Shown piece after piece: positions 25,183 through 34,983 of a stretch of DNA of 64,000 bases. The notes beneath the pieces are model-generated. The model did no database searches, was not told the DNA's origin, and worked only from the letters and a program-made list of their open reading frames with translations. The stretch lies in contig PYJD01000010.1 of NCBI GenBank assembly GCA_003635315.1, positions 186,001 to 250,000 on the forward strand, given 5' to 3'. Position 1 is the first letter of the stretch. Each line of letters begins with the position of its first letter. The position numbers and the translations under genes are program-made. This DNA is from Candidatus Poribacteria bacterium. GTDB lineage: Bacteria > Poribacteria > WGA-4E > WGA-3G.

Positions 25183-27225
25183 CTATCTACCTCTTGATCC
25201 ACCACCCATACGCCGGACAGTAGAAGCAGGATTTGACATCATTCGTCTAAACATTTCACTTCCAGCATTACCCCTTTGAAATCCACCAATTGCTACCATA
25301 TCTCCTTCTGCAAGTCCAGAAATTACCTCTACCTTATCAAAACTACTCACCCCAACAACAATAGGCAGTGGTCGCTCTAGTTGACCATCTGCTCCAATCT
25401 TACGTACCATTTTATTCCCTCGCATATCCAGAATCGCTTCTGTTGGAAGTGTAAGGATGCCAGTCTTATTTACTGCGGAGATCTTTACACTGGCATTCAT
25501 TCCAGGTTTGAGAAATGGCATCTTTACGGTCTCAGTCTGTTCTTGCTGAGTACTATCTATAGATGGATCGCTGGGTGTCTCCTCTATGAGTTCACCAAAA
25601 AGTACGCTCCAATCATCTTCATCCTTATCCTCTTTCTCTTCTGCGATTTCTGTTTCGTCAGTTTTTTCAGTAGTATCCTCTTGTGGAGTAGATCCTTCTG
25701 TTGGAGTCGCTCCATCACCTGCTGCCTGACGTTGTTGACGCATTTGACGGAATCGTTCCCTTTGTTCCTCAGTCATTGAGGAAATACCTTCGGATCGTCC
25801 GCCAGTTCTACCACGCATACTTGTTCGTGAAGCTGGCGCTCCAACATTTTTCAATTCAGATGTAACTTCAAAGGTTGTTATGTTCTGAATCACCTGCCCC
25901 AAAGGAGCAATTTTCAATACCTCCCCATCAAAAGGCATATCCGGATAGGCTTCCACGGTAATTGACACAGGTTGGCCAATCTGCACTTTTCCAATATCTG
26001 TTTCATCAACCTCTGTCACAACATATACGGTATTAAGGTCAGCCATTGTAACCAAGGTTTGTCCTTCTGAAGAGGCAAGTGATGATAGACGAGAAGTGAT
26101 GACCTGTCCCTCTTCAACCTGTTTCTCAAGAACAGTCCCGGAAATGGGTGCCTTAATTACGGTGTCCTCATATTCAATTTGTCGTAGGTCAAGTTGTCCT
26201 TGACTCCGTTTAAGGGATGCTTTTGAACTTTCTAAGTCACTTTCCTTTCTGTCAATCTGTTTCTTATTTGTTTGGGCAAGTTTAAGGGAATCAACAGCTT
26301 GAGATATTCGTTGTTGCTGTAATTCAATATCCATATCTCTGGACTCTTCCCCTTCAATCCTCTCATATGCAACTTCCAAGGAAAACTCAGCTTTTCTTAT
26401 ATCCGCTTGTGCAAGTTCAAGTTCAACTTCACTGGCGGGTTGTTCAACTAACTTTAACTGTTCTACAGAGGAATTATATCTGGCTTCAGCCGACTGAAAC
26501 TGTGCTTCTGATGTCTCAAGTGCTGCCTTAGAAATAAGATTTTGATTAAACAATTCAGTATTTCTATCATGTTCTTTCTTTGCTAAGTCCATATTGACCT
26601 TATCTTGTGTCACAGAAGCTTCAGCGCGTTTCTTCGTTTCATCACGAACCGTTTCAGATGTGAGAAGCTTATACCTAAGATTAGCAATCTTTAGGCTATT
26701 TTCCGCATCTTTGACACCCCGTTTATTTGCTATCTTCTCAATCCGTATCTGTTCTTTAAGTTGTTCTAAACGTTTCCTTGCTTCACCGAGAGATTCTGTT
26801 GCTTGACGGATCTGAATTTCGGATTGTTCTTTCTGTAGCTGTATGTCAATTTCTGATTGTTGAAGACGGGCTTCTGCTGCTCTTAGGTCAGCTTGTGCTT
26901 GATCCAAACTAATTTCAACATAGGTCTTTTCAATAACGGCAATTATCTCGTCCTTTTCAACATAATCCCCTGCATCAACTCTCAACTCTAATATCTTCCC
27001 ACTTGCTTTAGAGCTGATTTCAACAATATTTAACGGTTTTATTGTGCCTGTTGCATCAATGGTAACAGCAATATCACCGCGTTCAACAGTCGCTGTTTGT
27101 ACAGCTGATGCATTAGAATCTTGATCTCCATTCTTTGTAGCAAAGACCATCCGACCTACCACAACGGCAGCAGCAACGACAAGAACAGCAACACCCACAA
27201 TTGCAATTAGTTTCCATCTTCTCAT
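25183..27225 (-). CDS. HlyD/MacA-like periplasmic adaptor with long coiled coil
   Basis: 680 residues, much longer than MacA (about 370). It has an N-terminal anchor helix (about 5-29) and a lipoyl half-motif (IVEISSKASGKILELRVDAGD). A very long heptad-rich coiled coil spans about 95-345, with the second lipoyl half at SGTVLEKQVEEGQVI. The beta-barrel domain is interrupted by a charged low-complexity insertion (about 465-555) rich in Gln, Arg, Glu and Thr, then come the membrane-proximal domain and a Gly/Arg-rich tail. It should link the inner-membrane permease encoded 15-20 bases downstream to an outer-membrane channel not seen here. AGGGGGT precedes the ATG. Confidence 0.85.
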   Translation of the reverse strand: MRRWKLIAIVGVAVLVVAAAVVVGRMVFATKNGDQDSNASAVQTATVERGDIAVTIDATGTIKPLNIVEISSKASGKILELRVDAGDYVEKDEIIAVIEKTYVEISLDQAQADLRAAEARLQQSEIDIQLQKEQSEIQIRQATESLGEARKRLEQLKEQIRIEKIANKRGVKDAENSLKIANLRYKLLTSETVRDETKKRAEASVTQDKVNMDLAKKEHDRNTELFNQNLISKAALETSEAQFQSAEARYNSSVEQLKLVEQPASEVELELAQADIRKAEFSLEVAYERIEGEESRDMDIELQQQRISQAVDSLKLAQTNKKQIDRKESDLESSKASLKRSQGQLDLRQIEYEDTVIKAPISGTVLEKQVEEGQVITSRLSSLASSEGQTLVTMADLNTVYVVTEVDETDIGKVQIGQPVSITVEAYPDMPFDGEVLKIAPLGQVIQNITTFEVTSELKNVGAPASRTSMRGRTGGRSEGISSMTEEQRERFRQMRQQRQAAGDGATPTEGSTPQEDTTEKTDETEIAEEKEDKDEDDWSVLFGELIEETPSDPSIDSTQQEQTETVKMPFLKPGMNASVKISAVNKTGILTLPTEAILDMRGNKMVRKIGADGQLERPLPIVVGVSSFDKVEVISGLAEGDMVAIGGFQRGNAGSEMFRRMMSNPASTVRRMGGGSRGR

Positions 27226-27362
27226 CGAAATACCCCCTAAAATAAAACTCTATTATACTACGGTTATCTCTGTGAAACTTTATTCTCTCATTATATATGT
27301 CAAATAAGTAATTGAATAGTTCGTATTACATTACAGGTTAGAAGCTAATGTCAATGAACATA

Positions 27363-28382
27363 TCATTTCTCTCTAATTGGCATATCAACAGCATTGTCTC
27401 TACGTTCATGCATATTCTTTTCCATAGCTTCTGGATATCTATCAGGTAGATAAGATATTTCATTCAATCTATGAAGTTCTGCTCCTTGTAACTTACATTT
27501 ATATGCACCAAGATTATCCATTAAGTGTTCTATACTACGAGCACCAACTATTACAGAGGTGATTGATTCTTGTTCCAACACCCACCGGAGTGCAACCTGT
27601 GCAGGACTATGTTCCACTTTTTCGGATACATCAAGTAGTATTTGTAAAGTTTCATCTGCATTTGATGCGAAGTAGCGTTGCGGAAATGCCCACCCTTCTT
27701 CTGACCGAGACCCTTGTTGCATACGTTCTCCAGGTTTATACTTACCTGATAAAAACCCACCTGCTAAAGGACTCCATACTACAACCCCTAATCCTTTGTT
27801 TTTACAGAGTGGAACTAATTCTTGCTCTATATCACGGACAACAAGGTTATATATTGGTTGATAGCACACAAACCTTGCCAGATCGTGTGTATCACTAATC
27901 CATAATGCTTCAGAGAGTCGCCATGCTTGGTAGTTGCTACACGCAGTGTAACGAACCTTACCCTGACGAACCAGATCATCTAACGCTCTAAGCATCTCAT
28001 CCAAAGGTGTTTGCGTATCAACATGATGGATATAATAAATATCAACATAGTCCATCTGAAGTCTTTTTAAACTATCTTCTATGGCTTGCATAATATGAAC
28101 TCGGGACATACCAGAATCGTTTGGACCGGTACCCATTGGATTAAAAAACTTAGTAGCTATAATTGCATCACGACGTCTACCTTTTAGTGCTTTCCCAAGC
28201 AGTACTTCCGATTCACCTTCTCCATAAGAATTAGCTGTATCAAAGAAGTTAACGCCCGTATCCAAAGCAAGATGAACCATTCTTTCTGATTCTGCTTCAT
28301 CCGTTCCGTGTCCAAAAGTCATTGTTCCTAAACAGATTTCTGAAACCTTCAGTCCACTATTACCAAGTCGCCTATATTCCAT
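27363..28382 (-). CDS. Aldo/keto reductase
   Basis: About 339 residues from the ATG at 28382 (GGAGAT with 3-base spacing; the frame opens at 28409). MEYRRLGNSGLKVSEICLGT is the standard opening. Catalytic residues appear as Asp in FDTANSYG (D-x3-Y), Lys in IIATKF and His in YYIHHVD. NADPH-dependent; similar to the YghZ/voltage-gated K+ channel beta-like branch. It is the third gene of an S10 peptidase / Gfo / aldo-keto reductase operon and may reduce a sugar-derived carbonyl. Confidence 0.88.
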   Translation of the reverse strand: MEYRRLGNSGLKVSEICLGTMTFGHGTDEAESERMVHLALDTGVNFFDTANSYGEGESEVLLGKALKGRRRDAIIATKFFNPMGTGPNDSGMSRVHIMQAIEDSLKRLQMDYVDIYYIHHVDTQTPLDEMLRALDDLVRQGKVRYTACSNYQAWRLSEALWISDTHDLARFVCYQPIYNLVVRDIEQELVPLCKNKGLGVVVWSPLAGGFLSGKYKPGERMQQGSRSEEGWAFPQRYFASNADETLQILLDVSEKVEHSPAQVALRWVLEQESITSVIVGARSIEHLMDNLGAYKCKLQGAELHRLNEISYLPDRYPEAMEKNMHERRDNAVDMPIREK

Positions 28383-28414
28383 ATTATCTCCATAAAAAGA
28401 TTGATTCACATCTA

Positions 28415-29461
28415 CTATGAGATTGACACCTTATCTCCCTCTGAGCGAAGTCCTGCTTCATAAACCTTCATGACTTCTAACGCAAACTCAAGCGATCCTT
28501 TCTCTGCTCGTTTCCCCTCCAAAATACAATTACAGAAATATCGCATTTCTTGATAGAATCCTTGAATAAATAGACCTTTGTTTTCCAATGTCCCAAGTGA
28601 GAATTGCGGTTCCCAAACTATCGCTCCACTATCGAACCCTTCGTTGAGAAAACTTGTACTACCTGAATAATCATAATCCATTCCACGTTGTAATTTAACC
28701 TTCGTGCCATTAATTATCTCGGCATGACATCCATTACCGAAGAATTGGTATAGTTCTGAAGGTTGTCCATGTCTTGCTCCATCAGCAAGATGGAAATTAG
28801 CGAGAATTCCACTTACAAATTCTATGATACACACACCTCCACCACGGACGCTTCTGTGTACTGTTACAGACGAAACCTTTCCCCCAACAGCCAATAAAAG
28901 CGACAATGGATGAACACCGTTCTGTAACCAATTCGTATGTTCACCTTCACGAATAATTTTCTCACCATTACTTGGAATGGTCATCGGGTATACACCCAAC
29001 ATTGTACGTAAAGGACCGTATTCGTCTGTTTGAAAAATCTCAACAATCTTTTCTGTTGCTGGCATGAATGCCTTCTTAAAACCTACAACGACAACCTTCT
29101 CCTTCCTATAATGAATCATCTCCTCAATTTCACTGACGAACATTCCTGGAGGCTTTTCTAACCACACATGTAGACCGGCTTCAAGTGCTTCACAAGTCAG
29201 TTCTGGGTGTAATCTTGGGGGTACGCAGAGAAATATAGCATCTAAGTCCTCACTTTGTATCATCTCTGTCATGTTGTCATAACAGGCTTTTACACCATAT
29301 TGTTGAGCAGTGACCTTTGCACGATCAATATTTGCATCACAGAATGCTTGTAACTTAACCGGAAGAAAGGTCATCGTTGGCAAGACATTTCGGTATCCAT
29401 GAGAACCAACACCAACAACTGCAACGTTTAACCTATTTTCAAAGTCCCTCTGGTAACTCAT
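28415..29461 (-). CDS. Gfo/Idh/MocA family oxidoreductase
   Basis: 348 residues. [16 protein letters not shown] is the glycine-rich loop, [12 protein letters not shown] the second strand, and [10 protein letters not shown] the EKP motif. The active-site segment differs from the usual G-G-x-x-D-x-G-x-H: here it reads [18 protein letters not shown], with the His kept. It begins 5 bases after the S10 peptidase stop without a clear ribosome site, suggesting coupling. Substrate unknown. Confidence 0.83.
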   Translation of the reverse strand: MSYQRDFENRLNVAVVGVGSHGYRNVLPTMTFLPVKLQAFCDANIDRAKVTAQQYGVKACYDNMTEMIQSEDLDAIFLCVPPRLHPELTCEALEAGLHVWLEKPPGMFVSEIEEMIHYRKEKVVVVGFKKAFMPATEKIVEIFQTDEYGPLRTMLGVYPMTIPSNGEKIIREGEHTNWLQNGVHPLSLLLAVGGKVSSVTVHRSVRGGGVCIIEFVSGILANFHLADGARHGQPSELYQFFGNGCHAEIINGTKVKLQRGMDYDYSGSTSFLNEGFDSGAIVWEPQFSLGTLENKGLFIQGFYQEMRYFCNCILEGKRAEKGSLEFALEVMKVYEAGLRSEGDKVSIS

Positions 29462-29466
29462 AGTAA

Positions 29467-30960
29467 TTAATCAGAAAGTGTTGCATCAAGATATGCATCC
29501 AGGTCGTTTTTCATCTTCTTCAGTTCATCCATATCAATATACATCATGTGTCCAGCACCATAATATGCCATAGTGATGTTATCTTGTAAGGACTTATCCA
29601 AACCGAGATGTGTGAAAGTGTATTCAGTTGCTAAGAAAGGTGTTGCTAAATCGTAATAACCGTTAGCAACAAATACTTTTAATGAAGGATTTGTCGTCAT
29701 CGCTTTGCGCAATGTATCAGCAACGTTTACGAACGCATTTTGAAAACCGCTATAATCCCACGGGTGTACACGTCCACTTAATATTTCATAGGGTAGATCA
29801 CTTTCGAATTCAAGATGCACACGTACATAGTCGTTTAAAGTAGCTGTATACGCCCCTTGAATTACAGCAGAACTTGGATCATACTCATAGGTTTCCCCTG
29901 CTGTGTCACGGTCAATACCTGTAAAACGACTATCAAAACGTCCCACAGTTTTTCCTTCTTCACGGAGTAGTTCCTTTGTAAAACGGAAAATCTTGATCCG
30001 TAGATCGGTTTTTTCAATATATTCAGGGGATAATCCTGTATATATAGCCAATTTTTTAACTATTGTTTGTCTTCTACGGTCAGATAGGTTTGACCCCTGC
30101 ATCAAAGCAAGCGCGTAATCCCCTAAAGCAAACTCACGGACTTCGTTCATGATCCTTTCAAAACTGCCTTCTGATTTTGTATCTAAGTCGTTGAGTTTAT
30201 TGTGCCAAAATGCTGTTGCGGTATAGGTCGGTAAAAAAAGAATATACGGAAGTTCATTTCCAACTGAAAAACTGATCGTCTGAAAATTCAAGACAACTGA
30301 GACAAGCATGATACCGTTGAGATATGTCCCATTCCGACCCTGAAGATAACCTGCTAAACCGGATGCGCGGGTCGTTCCATAACTCTCTCCTATAAGAAAT
30401 TTAGGGGAACGCCAACGTTGATAACGACCTAAATAGAGTAGTATAAAATCCCCAACAGATTCTATATCTTGCTGAAATCCGTGAAACTGTTTTGCTTCCT
30501 CACCCGGAACAGCACGACTAAACCCTGTACTAACAGGATCTATAAATACAAGGTCTGTCTTATCCAAAATAGAAAATTCGTTGTTAGTTAATTCATAAGG
30601 TGGTTGGGGAGGATTTCCATGTTCATCGGGTTTCACTCTACGTGGACCTAACACCCCCAGATGCAACCAGACTGAAGATGAACCCGGTCCGCCATTGAAT
30701 GAAAAGGTGATGGGACGTTCCGATGCATCCTCAACATCATCTAATGTATAAGCAATGAAGAAAATTGCAGCTTTTGCTTTCTCTCCTTCTTTATCCACTT
30801 CTTTCTTTAATATGAGGGTTCCCGTAGTAGCTGTATACTTATACTCTTTACCATCAATAGTTACACTGTGATGTGTTACAGATAGATTGTCCTCTGGAGT
30901 TGGCTTATCATTATCCTCTGACTTTTTCTCTTCAGATTCTTTATTCTCTTCTTGACTCAT
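29467..30960 (-). CDS. Peptidase S10 (serine carboxypeptidase-like) family protein
   Basis: 497 residues. [19 protein letters not shown] is the S10 oxyanion segment, [17 protein letters not shown] carries the nucleophile Ser, [11 protein letters not shown] the Asp and [11 protein letters not shown] the His, so the triad is complete. Unlike most S10 enzymes there is no signal peptide: the N-terminus is a charged Glu/Lys-rich stretch of about 25 residues. It may therefore act in the cytoplasm as a carboxypeptidase or acyl-transfer enzyme. First gene of a three-gene operon, divergent from the Gfo/Idh gene at 31079. Confidence 0.85.
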   Translation of the reverse strand: MSQEENKESEEKKSEDNDKPTPEDNLSVTHHSVTIDGKEYKYTATTGTLILKKEVDKEGEKAKAAIFFIAYTLDDVEDASERPITFSFNGGPGSSSVWLHLGVLGPRRVKPDEHGNPPQPPYELTNNEFSILDKTDLVFIDPVSTGFSRAVPGEEAKQFHGFQQDIESVGDFILLYLGRYQRWRSPKFLIGESYGTTRASGLAGYLQGRNGTYLNGIMLVSVVLNFQTISFSVGNELPYILFLPTYTATAFWHNKLNDLDTKSEGSFERIMNEVREFALGDYALALMQGSNLSDRRRQTIVKKLAIYTGLSPEYIEKTDLRIKIFRFTKELLREEGKTVGRFDSRFTGIDRDTAGETYEYDPSSAVIQGAYTATLNDYVRVHLEFESDLPYEILSGRVHPWDYSGFQNAFVNVADTLRKAMTTNPSLKVFVANGYYDLATPFLATEYTFTHLGLDKSLQDNITMAYYGAGHMMYIDMDELKKMKNDLDAYLDATLSD

Positions 30961-31078
30961 TTATGTTTCCTTTATTATAAATATATACTATCATCATAGC
31001 ATATAATACAAAACAGGTATATAATTATGTTTGATGGTAATCCCTAAAAGTGGTAAACTCTAAGAAAGGAGTATGACA

Positions 31079-32125
31079 ATGGAAAAACCGTTACGTTTGG
31101 GTCTAATTGGTTGTGGTGGAATAGTACAAAAGACACATGCTCGTGCTTACCACTCTCTATCAGATATTGTGAAAGTCAGCGCCAATGCAGATGTCGTTGA
31201 AGAAAATGTTGAAAAAATCGGTGATGAATTTAATATCCCGCAGGAGAAACGATATAAAGATTATCGAGATATGTTGGATAAGGGAGAAATAGATGTTGTA
31301 ACGATTGCTACACCCCATTCACTTCATGCTGAACAAGTAATTGAAGCTGCAAACGCAGGTGTTGCCATTATATCCGAAAAACCTATGGCTACCTCTATGG
31401 AAGAAGCAGATGCAATTTTAGAAGTTGTAAATAAGCAGAATGTCCCATATACGGTAGTTCATAACTATCTTTATAATGCGGGAATGCAAGCAGCTATGGC
31501 AGAATTGCCTAATATCGGTAAAACCTACTATGGTCGGAGTACTGGTATGGGATTAAGAGGGTCTGATTTTAATGCGAACCATCCTAATCCTGCCTTTGCA
31601 TGGCGTGCCAGTAAAGCAACGGGTGGTGGTTGTGTTAGTGATTCAAGTTATCATGAGATTTATGCTGTTTGTACACTGGTGAATTCTCCTGTACGGTATG
31701 TCGAAGCCCGTGTTCTAACGATGCGTCTTAACATTGATGTTGATGATTTTGCTATGTTAATGTGTGAACATGAAAATGGGGCTATATCAACTGTCTCTGG
31801 TGCATGGTCAGTTCCTGCACAAGAATACGGTTGGTGTGAAGTACACGGTGAAAATGGTTCCCTCCGTGTAAAGCATCGATTTAATGTGCGTGATGCATAT
31901 CAAAAATTTACAGGTCCGACAGGTTGGAGACCACAGGAACTTCCAGATCTTGATGATGAAGGACTCATAGATTCCAGTGGACATGCAGGTTATTTTTCTG
32001 CTACCTTCAATGCCCTTATTCAAAATACTGAACTACCTATCAGTCCTGAAAAAGCGTATCACAATCTTGCTATCATAAATGCTGCAAGGAGAGCAACAAT
32101 TGAACGACGTGCTATTGAGATCTAA
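31079..32125 (+). CDS. Gfo/Idh/MocA family oxidoreductase
   Basis: About 348 residues. The ATG at 31079 is preferred over that at 31073 because AAAGGAG ends 7 bases before it. RLGLIGCGGIVQKTHARAY is the cofactor loop, IISEKPMATSMEEAD the EKP motif, and ATGGGCVSDSSYHEIYAVC carries the G-G-G-x-x-x-D-x-x-x-H block, complete. Divergent from the S10 peptidase operon, with only about 110 bases of shared upstream DNA, so the two may be co-regulated. Confidence 0.87.
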   Translation: MEKPLRLGLIGCGGIVQKTHARAYHSLSDIVKVSANADVVEENVEKIGDEFNIPQEKRYKDYRDMLDKGEIDVVTIATPHSLHAEQVIEAANAGVAIISEKPMATSMEEADAILEVVNKQNVPYTVVHNYLYNAGMQAAMAELPNIGKTYYGRSTGMGLRGSDFNANHPNPAFAWRASKATGGGCVSDSSYHEIYAVCTLVNSPVRYVEARVLTMRLNIDVDDFAMLMCEHENGAISTVSGAWSVPAQEYGWCEVHGENGSLRVKHRFNVRDAYQKFTGPTGWRPQELPDLDDEGLIDSSGHAGYFSATFNALIQNTELPISPEKAYHNLAIINAARRATIERRAIEI

Positions 32126-32232
32126 TATTCGGTATAAGTAAAAACCAACTCATGTGTTGTTTCTATGACCGTTTGTTATGTCATTTCAATGTATATTTGA
32201 AGTATGGAGTTACCTGAATCCATACTAACTTA

Positions 32233-32343
32233 TACCATTTCTAATTGATAAACTCTCTTTTTTGTAGCACAAACTTTCAGTTTGTATCTTCACTGTTTCA
32301 TTCCTAATAGTAGGTAATGAGATAATTATTAATAGAAATGGTA
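32233..32343. mobile_element. MITE family A, complete copy A3 (111 bp)
   Basis: TACCATTTCTA at the left end and TAGAAATGGTA at the right are perfect 11-base inverted repeats. The 3-bp flank TTA occurs on both sides (32230-32232 and 32344-32346). The centre has ACAAACT/AGTTTGT, a 7-bp hairpin. Same length as copy A1, with a target site of the same TWA type. Confidence 0.88.
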
Positions 32344-32506
32344 TTAGGTTATGTAGATTAATTTAATCATTCGGTAATATCTTGACGAAATCCGGATCAA
32401 CGGTATGAATGCCATTTAGGCATTCACCGTGGTTACAAACCGCACCTACCGGGGCAGCGGTAAATTAGAATTACCGATTTTAATAATTAAACTTCATAAC
32501 CTAATA
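32342..32506. repeat. Family C palindromic element, copy C2 (165 bp)
   Basis: Inverted ends TATTAGGTTATG (32342-32353) and CATAACCTAATA (32495-32506). Further in, TTCGGTAAT (32370-32378) mirrors ATTACCGA (32470-32477). These inner boxes also occur in copy C1 at 39939-40050, while the centres differ: here a family D palindrome GAATGCC-N5-GGCATTC. It looks like a non-autonomous element with an exchangeable centre. Confidence 0.65.
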
Positions 32507-32526
32507 CTAACCTCATATGTAAGGAG

Positions 32527-32859
32527 ATGAAAATGGAAGAAAATCGACAGAACATAACGATTACGGCTGAAGAAGATGCAGTTTCTGATGCCAGCAAATT
32601 AATTTGGTTTATAGCTGGATTAGGATTAAGTATATTAGGTGTCTTATTGGCATATATCTATCAACAAGAACCACCGGGTTCGCGGTTTCTTGACAAATCG
32701 CAAGAATATATTGTCATATATAAAGATTCTTATAAAGCTAAATTGCGGTCAATTCAAGTTATGTATTCATTAGTTGGATTGGTTATCATCGTAGGATTAA
32801 TTGTATTATATGCAATCTTCCTGCTCTCTACTATATTTAGATTTCAACGACATATTTAA
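32527..32859 (+). CDS. Small two-helix membrane protein, paralog 1
   Basis: 110 residues, family not recognised. A polar N-terminus of about 25 residues with EEDAVSDASKLIW leads into helix 1 (about 27-47). Then comes the conserved loop YQQEPPGSRFLDKSQEYIVIY, quoted here in part as PPGSR and KSQEYI, a basic amphipathic stretch (YKAKLRSIQ), and helix 2 (about 80-102). The same order, with PPxSR, KSxEYI, Y-x3-Y-(K/R)-x-K and IQ, recurs in the next two genes. ATG with AAGGAG overlapping; the second Met (residue 3, 32533) fits the ribosome site better. Confidence 0.7.
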   Translation: MKMEENRQNITITAEEDAVSDASKLIWFIAGLGLSILGVLLAYIYQQEPPGSRFLDKSQEYIVIYKDSYKAKLRSIQVMYSLVGLVIIVGLIVLYAIFLLSTIFRFQRHI

Positions 32860-33247
32860 TAAAATAAATACCCATATCTTTAATAGATCGAACGATATCT
32901 TCATATCAATTACATAAATTAACATACTATACACGTAAGAGATTTCACGGTAACTCCGTTAAAAAGCACAACCGCTATATCTAATATAGTCTATTTAGAT
33001 AAACATATAATATTGACATCCTCATTTCATATAGTTAGAATTAATATCTGTATATAAATCTTTTGCTCAATTTATGACCTATAAAACAAAAGTAATACCA
33101 TATCTAAATGAATAATTCTCTTTATTATGCATAACCTTTAGGTTAGTCAGTATCACACAAACTGTCAGCTTGTGCGTTCCCCGTTTCATTCCTATAAGAC
33201 GGTAATGAGAGAATAATAAATAGAAATGGTATAAGGAGGAAATTAGA
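32860..33247. other. Gene-free stretch between paralogs 1 and 2
   Basis: AT-rich DNA without a credible gene. Its right third is a MITE family A copy (33096-33231), which ends two bases before the ribosome site AAGGAGG of paralog 2. Nothing else recognisable in 32860-33092. Confidence 0.6.
33096..33231. mobile_element. MITE family A, complete copy A4 (136 bp)
   Basis: Left end TACCATATCTA and right end TAGAAATGGTA pair with one mismatch, extended inward through AATTCTC/GAGAATAAT. TAA flanks both sides (33093-33095 and 33232-33234). About 25 bp longer than A1 and A3 because the central hairpin (ATAACCTTTAGGTTAG) is followed by a second one (CACAAACTGTCAGCTTGTG). The right TAA runs straight into AAGGAGG, so the insertion lies at the very edge of the translation signal of paralog 2. 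Confidence 0.85.
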
Positions 33248-33577
33248 ATGAATAATGAACAACATCAGGCACGTATTGATGGTGAACAGGATGCTGATAC
33301 TGATGTCAGCAGAATTTTGTGGATTGTCATTGGTTTCTTCGTTACTATAATCGGTGTTATCATCGCATTCGTATATCAACCCTCACCACCTGCATCCCGG
33401 ATGGTTGAAAAGTCACAGGAATATATCATGTTTTACACGGAAGCATATAAAAATAAAGCGAAGAATATTCAAGTGACAAATGCTCTTATCGGTGTGGGAA
33501 TTGGTTTCGGTGTTGGCATTATGTTTTTTATATTTGCGTTGGGAATTATAGGGAGTATGAGTAGAATGGGATATTAA
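33248..33577 (+). CDS. Small two-helix membrane protein, paralog 2
   Basis: 109 residues with the architecture of paralog 1: EQDADTDVSRILW before helix 1 (about 25-45), then PPASR, KSQEYI, YTEAYKNKAKNIQ and a Gly-rich helix 2 (about 78-102). The DADTDVS-LW stretch and the loop are far better conserved than the helices, which suggests the loop is functional. No enzyme motif. AAGGAGG lies 8 bases before the ATG. Family unknown to me. Confidence 0.72.
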   Translation: MNNEQHQARIDGEQDADTDVSRILWIVIGFFVTIIGVIIAFVYQPSPPASRMVEKSQEYIMFYTEAYKNKAKNIQVTNALIGVGIGFGVGIMFFIFALGIIGSMSRMGY

Positions 33578-33847
33578 TACGCCACACTTTATTTGAATAC
33601 TTATCATATTGGTTGAATTCATCTCTTATAGGTGAATTAATACCATCTAATACCATTTCTAAAATATATGATGACATATCAACACCATTAACCCAACCCG
33701 GGAGGAATGGTATGGAACCGCTCCGAATAAACTATAATATCTGTATTTATGACACCTATTCATTTAGAATTGGTATTTGTAGCAACATGGGTTAAAATAT
33801 TATAGTTTCGACCTAATACACACAACAACATAAAGAGGAAAAAAATA

Positions 33848-34270
33848 ATGCAGATTACTTCAATATTTCATGTCTTTGTCTCCCTCATGGTTATTCTCAT
33901 AATAAACCTACCTTGTATGAGTCTTGCACAACAGAATACGATACAACAACAAGCTATTGCAGATGCTGAACAAGATGTTTTAGTTGATGTAAATGGAAAT
34001 CTGTGGTTTTTGGGTGGTTGCCTTGGGAATATAACAGTCCTTATAATTGCAAGTGTCTTTGAACCACATCCTCCGGCATCCCGTCTTCTTGGCAAGTCGC
34101 CAGAATATATTGCTGTATACACGGATACATACAGAAGGAAAGCAAGTAATCTTCAAACTTCCAGAGCTCTTGCAGGTTGTCTTACTGGAACTGCTGTGGC
34201 TTGTGTTGGGTACTCATTTCTTATCATTGCTACTATCAATGAATCATCGGGATCAGGTTATTACTGGTAA
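33848..34270 (+). CDS. Small membrane protein, paralog 3 with signal peptide
   Basis: 140 residues. It differs from paralogs 1 and 2 by an added signal peptide (about 1-26, cut near SLA), so the conserved part starts outside the cytoplasm. ADAEQDVLVDVNGNLWF leads into helix 1 (about 55-75). Then come PPASR, KSPEYI, YTDTYRRKASNLQ and helix 2 (about 107-128). Each helix carries an extra Cys (GGCLGN, AGCLTG, ACVG). The stop TAA overlaps the ATG of the LolA-like gene (TAATG), tying this paralog to the following trio. GAGG precedes the start. Confidence 0.75.
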   Translation: MQITSIFHVFVSLMVILIINLPCMSLAQQNTIQQQAIADAEQDVLVDVNGNLWFLGGCLGNITVLIIASVFEPHPPASRLLGKSPEYIAVYTDTYRRKASNLQTSRALAGCLTGTAVACVGYSFLIIATINESSGSGYYW

Positions 34271-34983
34271 TGGGTATACAAAAAAGTTTCATTCTTCTTC
34301 TCGTATATATTTCTGTTTTAACTCCCTCAATCAGTGCGGATCCATTGACGACATTATCATTAGAATTCACACGTGATATAACGGAAAATGGTAAGACAGA
34401 GCATATCGCAGGAACACTACACTATGATGTCAAGGCTGCACGAGTCGTGGTTGAGGTGACTGAACCGATACAACAGATCATGATTGTAAAGGACCGTGTG
34501 TTAGAGATCTATTATCCAGTTGAAAAACAGGGATTTCGATTTATTGCTGAAGGTAGGATTCCACTTCCATTCATTGAATCCATCATTCAGTCTACACAAG
34601 CTGAATACGGATTAACTGCACTTGGGTATACTCTCGGAAAACATGCTATCATAGACAAGATCCTCTATACACATTGGAATCCCCCAGAGGAAGCAAAAGA
34701 AGATCTTGGAACTGTTATCTTGGGTATGTTCGATGAAAAACTCATGACAGTTGAAGTTAAACATCCTGAAGGACATATTATCGCAAGATCACACTATCAG
34801 AATCATAGAAAAATCGGCAATAATTATATCCCTATGAAGGTTATCTCAAGCACCTATGGTACCAAGTCTGAAATCCTTCACGAAGAACATGTTGTATATA
34901 GCAATCCACAGATCAACACCAAACATCCAATTCTCGATTTTAAAATCCCCCTAAGTGTATCTGTAAAGGAAGAAAAATGGTAA
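34270..34983 (+). CDS. LolA-like outer-membrane lipoprotein carrier/sorting protein
   Basis: 237 residues. Signal peptide (about 1-23, cut near ISA), then alternating beta strands: LEFTRDI, HIAGTLHYDVKAARVVVEVTEP (shown here in part), VLEIYYPVEKQGF, and a late strand set with MKVISSTY. The pattern of an unclosed barrel that covers lipid chains is typical of LolA/LolB-type periplasmic carriers, though identity to classical LolA is evidently low. It overlaps paralog 3 by one base and YidD by seven, so it belongs to one translationally coupled unit. Confidence 0.6.
   Translation: MGIQKSFILLLVYISVLTPSISADPLTTLSLEFTRDITENGKTEHIAGTLHYDVKAARVVVEVTEPIQQIMIVKDRVLEIYYPVEKQGFRFIAEGRIPLPFIESIIQSTQAEYGLTALGYTLGKHAIIDKILYTHWNPPEEAKEDLGTVILGMFDEKLMTVEVKHPEGHIIARSHYQNHRKIGNNYIPMKVISSTYGTKSEILHEEHVVYSNPQINTKHPILDFKIPLSVSVKEEKW

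Larger units (their letters stand above)
32126..32526. other. Gene-free stretch holding two abutting repeats
   Basis: No gene is seen. A MITE family A copy (32233-32343) is joined directly to a family C element (32342-32506), whose left end shares the TTA target site of the first. The second contains a family D palindrome (32407-32425). The remaining bases before the ribosome site AAGGAG (32520-32525) of the next gene show no other feature. Confidence 0.7.

Noticed and set aside
32233..33231. CRISPR-like array of repeated palindromes
   Set aside because: Copies are far apart, unequal in length and flanked by target duplications; no regular spacers and no cas genes.
33613..33795. Short open frame between paralogs 2 and 3
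   Set aside because: No ribosome site, reads through repeat-like sequence (ATACCATTTCTAA) and has no recognisable composition.
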